Assembly: GCF_046156175.1 (NCBI RefSeq)
Contig: NZ_JAYLVL010000002.1
Coordinates: 434,001-498,000, forward strand
DNA length: 64,000 nt
Source of the DNA: Lacisediminihabitans sp046156175
GTDB taxonomy: Bacteria; Actinomycetota; Actinomycetes; Actinomycetales; Microbacteriaceae
Direction: 5' to 3'
Made by a program: the position numbers and the translations under genes. This document shows, piece after piece, positions 60,557 to 64,000 of the stretch. Under the pieces are notes generated by a model. That model worked only from the letters and a program-made list of their open reading frames with translations. It had not been told where the DNA came from and ran no database searches. Position 1 is the first letter of the stretch. Each line of letters begins with the position of its first letter.

Positions 60557-60630
60557 GCGAGCGTAGTTCAATGGCAGAACTCCTGCTTCCCAAGCAGGTA
60601 GTGCGGGTTCGATTCCCGTCGCTCGCTCCA
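60557..60630 (+). tRNA. tRNA-Gly (anticodon CCC), CCA encoded
   Basis: Acceptor GCGAGCG (60557-60563) pairs with CGCTCGC (60620-60626); discriminator T at 60627 and CCA at 60628-60630. D arm GTTC-AATGGCA-GAAC, anticodon stem CCTGC/GCAGG with loop TTCCCAA, T loop TTCGATT. The anticodon is CCC. The sequence to the right changes to lower GC, as at an island boundary. Confidence 0.95.
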
Positions 60631-61016
60631 GTGTGTTGGTGTCTGTCAGTTCTCAAGCAAATCGAGACTTGTCTCAAGCAGATCGAGACTTTCGCCCTTA
60701 GTCCGGCCAGGAAGGCCTTGGATCTGTTGCGCTGGAAGGTGACATCTGAGAGGACGCAACGGCGGGCACCTGAAGCGCCCCGGGCCGGACGATCCGCGGG
60801 CGGCATCCTTATCCATCACGGGAGCAGCCTCGAGGCCAATTTTCGACCAGAGAGGCGGCCCGTAGGCGGAACGTTGAAAACGACATATCTCGAGTCGATC
60901 GTCTCTCGGTAGCTTCTCACGCCGACGGTCCCACGCTCACGACCCAGAAAATACGCAGACGGCCTCGCATGTGACCGCCGTGACGGGCACTTCTTCATTG
61001 GTGGTTCGCGGAACTG
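60631..61016. other. Gene-free stretch after tRNA-Gly
   Basis: 386 bp with only short ORFs lacking ribosome sites. It starts with an AT-richer part containing two near-direct repeats AAGCAAATCGAGACTT and AAGCAGATCGAGACTT (about 60656-60692). No repeat of the tRNA 3' end is seen here. A short motif TGCGCTGGAAGGTGAC (about 60728) recurs almost unchanged near 61917, on the other side of the TMEM175 gene. Confidence 0.5.
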
Positions 61017-61646
61017 TCACTCGATACCGCGCTCCGTGCGCATTAACGAGCCGAGGTAGAACAGGGGCAGCACGCCAAGAATCGCCAGCGCGAGAAGAGG
61101 ACTGATGAACGCAAGCGCGAACGCGGCAATTGGCGGGAAGACAGCGAATAGCTGCACTTTGCGTGAACGGGCCAGCGCCGGCACCTCAGACGGATCGATA
61201 AGCAGTTCTGGTGTCTCCTCCACATACCAAGAGAGCCAATACCAACTGAGCGACAACGCAATGGAAATTAGGGCGAATAGTGCAACTGCGACCACCTGAT
61301 CGCTCCGCTCTCCCATCCGCTGCGAATCCGAGACAACTCCGGCGGCGAAGGGTACGAGAGAGGCCAGCAGCAGTTGAAGAAGATTCTGGGCGATGAGCCG
61401 CGCATTGACGCGAGCAATACGCGTGAACAGGGCATGGTGTGTCATCCACACCACACCGATTACCAGAAACGCTGCCAGGTAGGCGACGTAGGTTTGCCAT
61501 TGGGCAAGAAGTTCGCTCAAGAATTCGCCTTTGCCCTCTGGTGCGTGCAACTCGAGCACAAGCAGGGTGATGGCGACGGCGAAAACTCCGTCACTGAACG
61601 CTTCCACGCGGGTGGACTCGGCAAGACGCCGGTTCGTGGTTACCAA
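61017..61646 (-). CDS. TMEM175-family (DUF1211) potassium channel-like protein
   Basis: 209 residues, six membrane segments. The family mark FSDGVFAVAITLLVLEL lies in the first segment (R..AFSDGVFA), followed by IGVVWMTHHALFTRI and the later pair VALFALISIALSLSWYWL and VFPPIAAFALAFISPLLALA. Bacterial TMEM175 proteins form tetrameric K+-selective pores. The reading frame starts at TTG 61646, with GAAAGG upstream; a GTG near 61610 is the alternative. Base composition is lower in GC than the rest of the window, suggesting transfer. Confidence 0.85.
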   Translation of the reverse strand: MVTTNRRLAESTRVEAFSDGVFAVAITLLVLELHAPEGKGEFLSELLAQWQTYVAYLAAFLVIGVVWMTHHALFTRIARVNARLIAQNLLQLLLASLVPFAAGVVSDSQRMGERSDQVVAVALFALISIALSLSWYWLSWYVEETPELLIDPSEVPALARSRKVQLFAVFPPIAAFALAFISPLLALAILGVLPLFYLGSLMRTERGIE

Positions 61647-62108
61647 GGTGGGCCTTTCTGGCTGGATAGGGGACCAGGATTGATGCGCGGAAGTCGGGTA
61701 ACACAGATGGGGGTTGTGCCTCCCTTACCTACACTAATTAAAGTGCGATTTTGCTAGATCTTTCAATCGAGCGTGGACGCCGACGTCCAAGGGGTGTGAC
61801 GCCGGGCGCCAGGTGTACGCGAGCAAAGATGATCGACGCACATTCTGTGATCATCTCGAAGACGTCGAGTGGTGCCGACCCGTGCCCTCATCGAATGAAT
61901 GGCGAACGGGTCTGCTGCGTTGGAAGGTGACGGCTCAGATAACGTCAACCACGGGCGCCTTTATAGTGCCCGCGGGCCTCACGCTCAGAGGGCCCTTTCT
62001 CTTACGGTCGCCAGGGCTGCCTCAACACCGTGTTGCGACCACGTTGGGTGCCTGCCGCGGAACAGCAGGTGCACATCAACTTGGGGTCCGAAGACGTCCA
62101 GGGAATCG
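61647..62108. other. Gene-poor stretch between the TMEM175 and AraC genes
   Basis: 462 bp without a convincing gene. An AT-rich patch (CACTAATTAAAGTGCGATTTTGCTAG-like, about 61732-61757) probably holds the promoter of the TMEM175 gene. A copy of a TGCGTTGGAAGGTGAC motif lies near 61917. The remaining ORFs have no ribosome site and no recognisable domain. Confidence 0.45.
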
Positions 62109-62462
62109 TCAACGCCGGTCACCGATGGGGCGAGACCAGCGCATCGCGAAGTAGGTTGGCGCGATTTGCAGCTCATTGGCGTTCGCTTTTCGGTAGGCCG
62201 AAGGAGATAGGCCGACGATCTCCAAGAAGGTGCGGCTGAATGTCCCGAGACTGCTGAAACCCACAGACATGCACATCTTGGTCACGTTCGCGTCATTGTG
62301 GCGCAGTAGGACCATTGCTCGCTCTACTCGGCGGCGTTGCAGGTAGTGGTACGGAGTCTCGGCGAATACTCGTTTGAATTCTCGGATGAAGTGGGCTCGC
62401 GTCACGTAAACGAGTGCGGCGAGTTGTTCGACGTCTAGTGGCTCGGCGTACCGGTGATCCAT
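62109..62462 (-). CDS. Small AraC-family regulator (DNA-binding domain only)
   Basis: 117 residues. Both AraC helix-turn-helix units are present: EPLDVEQLAALVYVTRAHFI then REFKRVFAETPYHYLQRRRV, and NVTKMCMSVGFSSLGTFSRT with LEIVGLSPSAYR. No ligand domain; small AraC proteins of this length occur in actinobacteria. Homologues usually begin with ~10 more residues (an RARDxMD segment): the codons RVRARNH in front of ATG 62462 fit this but are cut off by a stop, so the N-terminus is slightly shortened. Confidence 0.82.
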   Translation of the reverse strand: MDHRYAEPLDVEQLAALVYVTRAHFIREFKRVFAETPYHYLQRRRVERAMVLLRHNDANVTKMCMSVGFSSLGTFSRTFLEIVGLSPSAYRKANANELQIAPTYFAMRWSRPIGDRR

Positions 62463-62648
62463 GTGGTTGCGGGCGCGAACTCGTCATTCGACGGACGACC
62501 AGCGGGCCGTAATTGGTAGCGCTCCCCGCGACCGACTTGAGGGCGATTGCTGACTTGAACGGGTGCCCGCCACAGCAGACGAAGAGTCCGACGCCGTCAT
62601 CGTCGGCAGCCGGGTGCGCCGCTCACTGATCCGCAGCTAGGCCCCCGA

Positions 62649-63179
62649 TCACTTCGAGGTATTCGAAAGAGGCTTCGGGGACAGAGATCCTGCTGCCTGC
62701 CAAGGAAAATATCCCGGGCCTGTAGCTTTGGAAGAGGACTTCAATGCGCCGAGCGTAGATCGGGCCAAACGCTGGACGGCAGCAGCCCCCTCTCCCGATT
62801 GGACTGTGCCTTCGGCGTCTTCCGGGTATATGTCTGCATTGATCTCCTGAACATCTTTGGCCCATTGTTGGTGAAAGGTGGACTTGTCATCGATGAAGCG
62901 GGTGTCGAAACATTCGATCTGCGATCGGGCGCCGTTAGCAACGAAGTCCACTCTCGTCGAATTATTTGGGGCCGATGTTGTGACTTCCAACTCAACGAGA
63001 CTGTGGATGAGGTCGGTTAGAGCGTCCACGCATGACTGTCGTTTAGCGTCGAACTGAGCCTGGGCCGTTGAGCCGTTGAAGATCAGAAGGAAACTGATCA
63101 TTAGCGAGAACGCCGCAAGCACCAAAGAGAACACTGACAGGATGCGGTCAGATAGTCCTCCGCGCTGAGATTCAGTCAT
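62649..63179 (-). CDS. Membrane-anchored protein of unknown function
   Basis: 176 residues. One N-terminal membrane segment (SVFSLVLAAFSLMISFLLIF) and an exposed C-terminal part without a known domain (SCVDALTDLIHSLVELEVTT, FDTRFIDDKSTFHQQWAKD). Lower GC than the conserved regions. No homologues known to me. Confidence 0.6.
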   Translation of the reverse strand: MTESQRGGLSDRILSVFSLVLAAFSLMISFLLIFNGSTAQAQFDAKRQSCVDALTDLIHSLVELEVTTSAPNNSTRVDFVANGARSQIECFDTRFIDDKSTFHQQWAKDVQEINADIYPEDAEGTVQSGEGAAAVQRLARSTLGALKSSSKATGPGYFPWQAAGSLSPKPLSNTSK

Positions 63180-63460
63180 GGCTCATTTTGCTCGCGGCCC
63201 GCCAAGTCCGCTAGGTCGAATCGGGTGCCGGCACCAAGCTTGTCGGCGCGTCGATTGCGTTAACAACAACTCTCCACGCGTCGCCGTGGACGCTGGTAAC
63301 TGCCGCCCCGCCTCCAGAGCCAATACCTGTATGAGAAGTTTGACTCCGATTTCGATGCGAGAATCTCCTGCAGGATTTCGAAGAGGCGATTAGCTTGCTC
63401 TTCGGGCGAGGTAATCACAGCTGAGAGCGTCATCAGAATCTGCCGAGATGACCGAGCTGA
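63180..63460. other. Gene-poor stretch, possibly decayed coding sequence
   Basis: 281 bp. A minus-strand frame reads VITSPEEQANRLFEILQEIL and then SNFSYRYWLWRRGG, which looks coding-like but has no start or ribosome site and runs into unrelated sequence. Probably a gene remnant. Confidence 0.35.
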
Positions 63461-63711
63461 CTCGGGCGACGACACGGGACGGAGTTGCACGAGCAGCACG
63501 GCATCCGGGCCAACGCGGTCGCGCCGGGCGGCACGCTGACCGGCATACGCCCGGGCAAGACCAGCGAGTTCGGCCAGAAGCGGCGCGACAGCCAAGTCGC
63601 TGATGTGCCGATCGCGCTCCCCGAGGCGCTCACCGCGTCGATCACCCTCCTGCTCAGCAACGTTGGCGTGAATATCAACGGCGCCGTGCTGCCCTCCGAC
63701 GGAGTCGATGT
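63461..63711 (+). pseudogene. C-terminal remnant of a short-chain dehydrogenase
   Basis: The frame reads HGIRANAVAPGGTLTGI, then ALPEALTASITLLLSNVGVN and NINGAVLPSDG. This is the C-terminal third of an SDR enzyme (HGIRVNAVAPG..T motif and the GVNINGA..PSDGG end). The N-terminal Rossmann motif and the catalytic Tyr-x-x-x-Lys are missing, the frame is closed by a TGA just upstream, and the usual stop after PSDGG is lost. Convergent with and close to the HxlR gene. Confidence 0.65.
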
Positions 63712-63722
63712 TCTAGTCGGCG

Positions 63723-64000
63723 CTAACCGGCGAGGCGAGACTCGTAGTCGGACTGAGACTCCGCGACGCCGCCGTAATGGTCAACGGACCAACGCTCGAG
63801 TGCCCTGAGAGGTTCTATGAGCGTTCGACCCGCCGGGCTGAGCCGATATTCAACTTTGACCGGCACTTCCGCCGTCACGGTGCGAACCACAAGCCCGTCG
63901 CGTTCCAGCGCCCGCAATGTCTGCGTCAGCATCTTTTGCGAGATCCCCTCGACGCGGCGCATGAGTTGGGAGAACCGCATGGAGCCGTCGCTGAGCGCAC
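63723..64000 (-). CDS. HxlR-family regulator (5' end beyond right edge)
   Basis: At least 92 residues; the frame is open to the right edge. Reading ALSDGSMRFSQLMRRVEGIS, then QKMLTQTLRALERDGLVVRT and a wing with VKVEYRLSPAGRTLIEPLRA: the winged-helix domain of HxlR regulators. The ATG at 63980 is internal, since the conserved helix lies upstream of it and continues beyond the window. HxlR genes often neighbour short-chain dehydrogenases, and an SDR remnant lies just downstream. Confidence 0.87.
   Translation of the reverse strand, partial: ALSDGSMRFSQLMRRVEGISQKMLTQTLRALERDGLVVRTVTAEVPVKVEYRLSPAGRTLIEPLRALERWSVDHYGGVAESQSDYESRLAG

Noticed and set aside
61985..62176. Small ORFs on both strands before the AraC gene.
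   Set aside because: No ribosome site, no recognisable domain, and overlap with the AraC coding sequence.

Overview
The window looks like a chromosomal segment of a high-GC actinobacterium, most likely of the family Microbacteriaceae. The supporting features are a C50-type carotenoid cluster (crtB-crtI-crtYe-crtYf-crtEb next to idi), an HspR-controlled dnaK-grpE-dnaJ-hspR operon with perfect HAIR operators, a ClpB without its N-terminal domain, many GTG starts and 1-4 bp start/stop overlaps, and short dispersed palindromic repeats of the GGTCGAGTAGCG...TATCGAGACC type. The species cannot be named from the sequence alone.

Layout. 1-1507: 5' part of a secreted repeat protein, cut by the left edge. 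1757-5039: TetR regulator, an ABC-ATPase-like protein without nucleotide-binding motifs, and a YhgE/Pip membrane protein, all in one overlapping operon behind a perfect palindromic operator. 5093-13000: mostly single housekeeping genes (TrmH-type methyltransferase, photolyase-like flavoprotein, AEC transporter, HAD phosphatase, septum-formation-domain protein, pyrE, exonuclease III, GntR regulator). 13187-14575: a DUF6421-like protein behind a long hairpin-rich leader. 14722-19531: two adjacent large proteins of unknown role (a parallel beta-helix protein and a 902-residue protein). 19640-27074: a LacI-controlled sugar utilisation operon (regulator, binding protein, two permeases, GH130 enzyme, secreted toroid-type protein). 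27465-31505: histidine kinase, response regulator and a NatAB-type ABC exporter. 31648-33862: threonine aldolase and a zinc alcohol dehydrogenase.

33928-42096 is a long minus-strand heat-shock block: dnaK, grpE, dnaJ, hspR, a membrane protein, an RlmG/RsmC-like methyltransferase and clpB, so tightly spaced that clpB is probably partly driven by the HspR-controlled dnaK promoter. Divergent from it is a RIO-type kinase preceded by an 18-codon ORF with a strong ribosome site. 43126-50280 encodes a 2384-residue surface protein with DUF11 repeats, eight SdrD-B-like repeats and an LAATG sorting signal. 50812-54727 holds an Atg22-like MFS protein, a PEP-mutase/isocitrate-lyase-like enzyme, MarR and PadR regulators and a small membrane protein. 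54962-59753 is the carotenoid block; crtE is not in the window.

From tRNA-Gly(CCC) at 60557 to the right edge the character changes: lower GC, long gene-poor stretches, a TMEM175-type channel, a small AraC regulator, an unknown membrane-anchored protein, a short-chain dehydrogenase remnant and an HxlR regulator cut by the right edge. This looks like an accessory region next to a tRNA, partly decayed. Other gene remnants are a GH1 C-terminus (54737-54883) and a possible DUF389 fragment (5970-6155).
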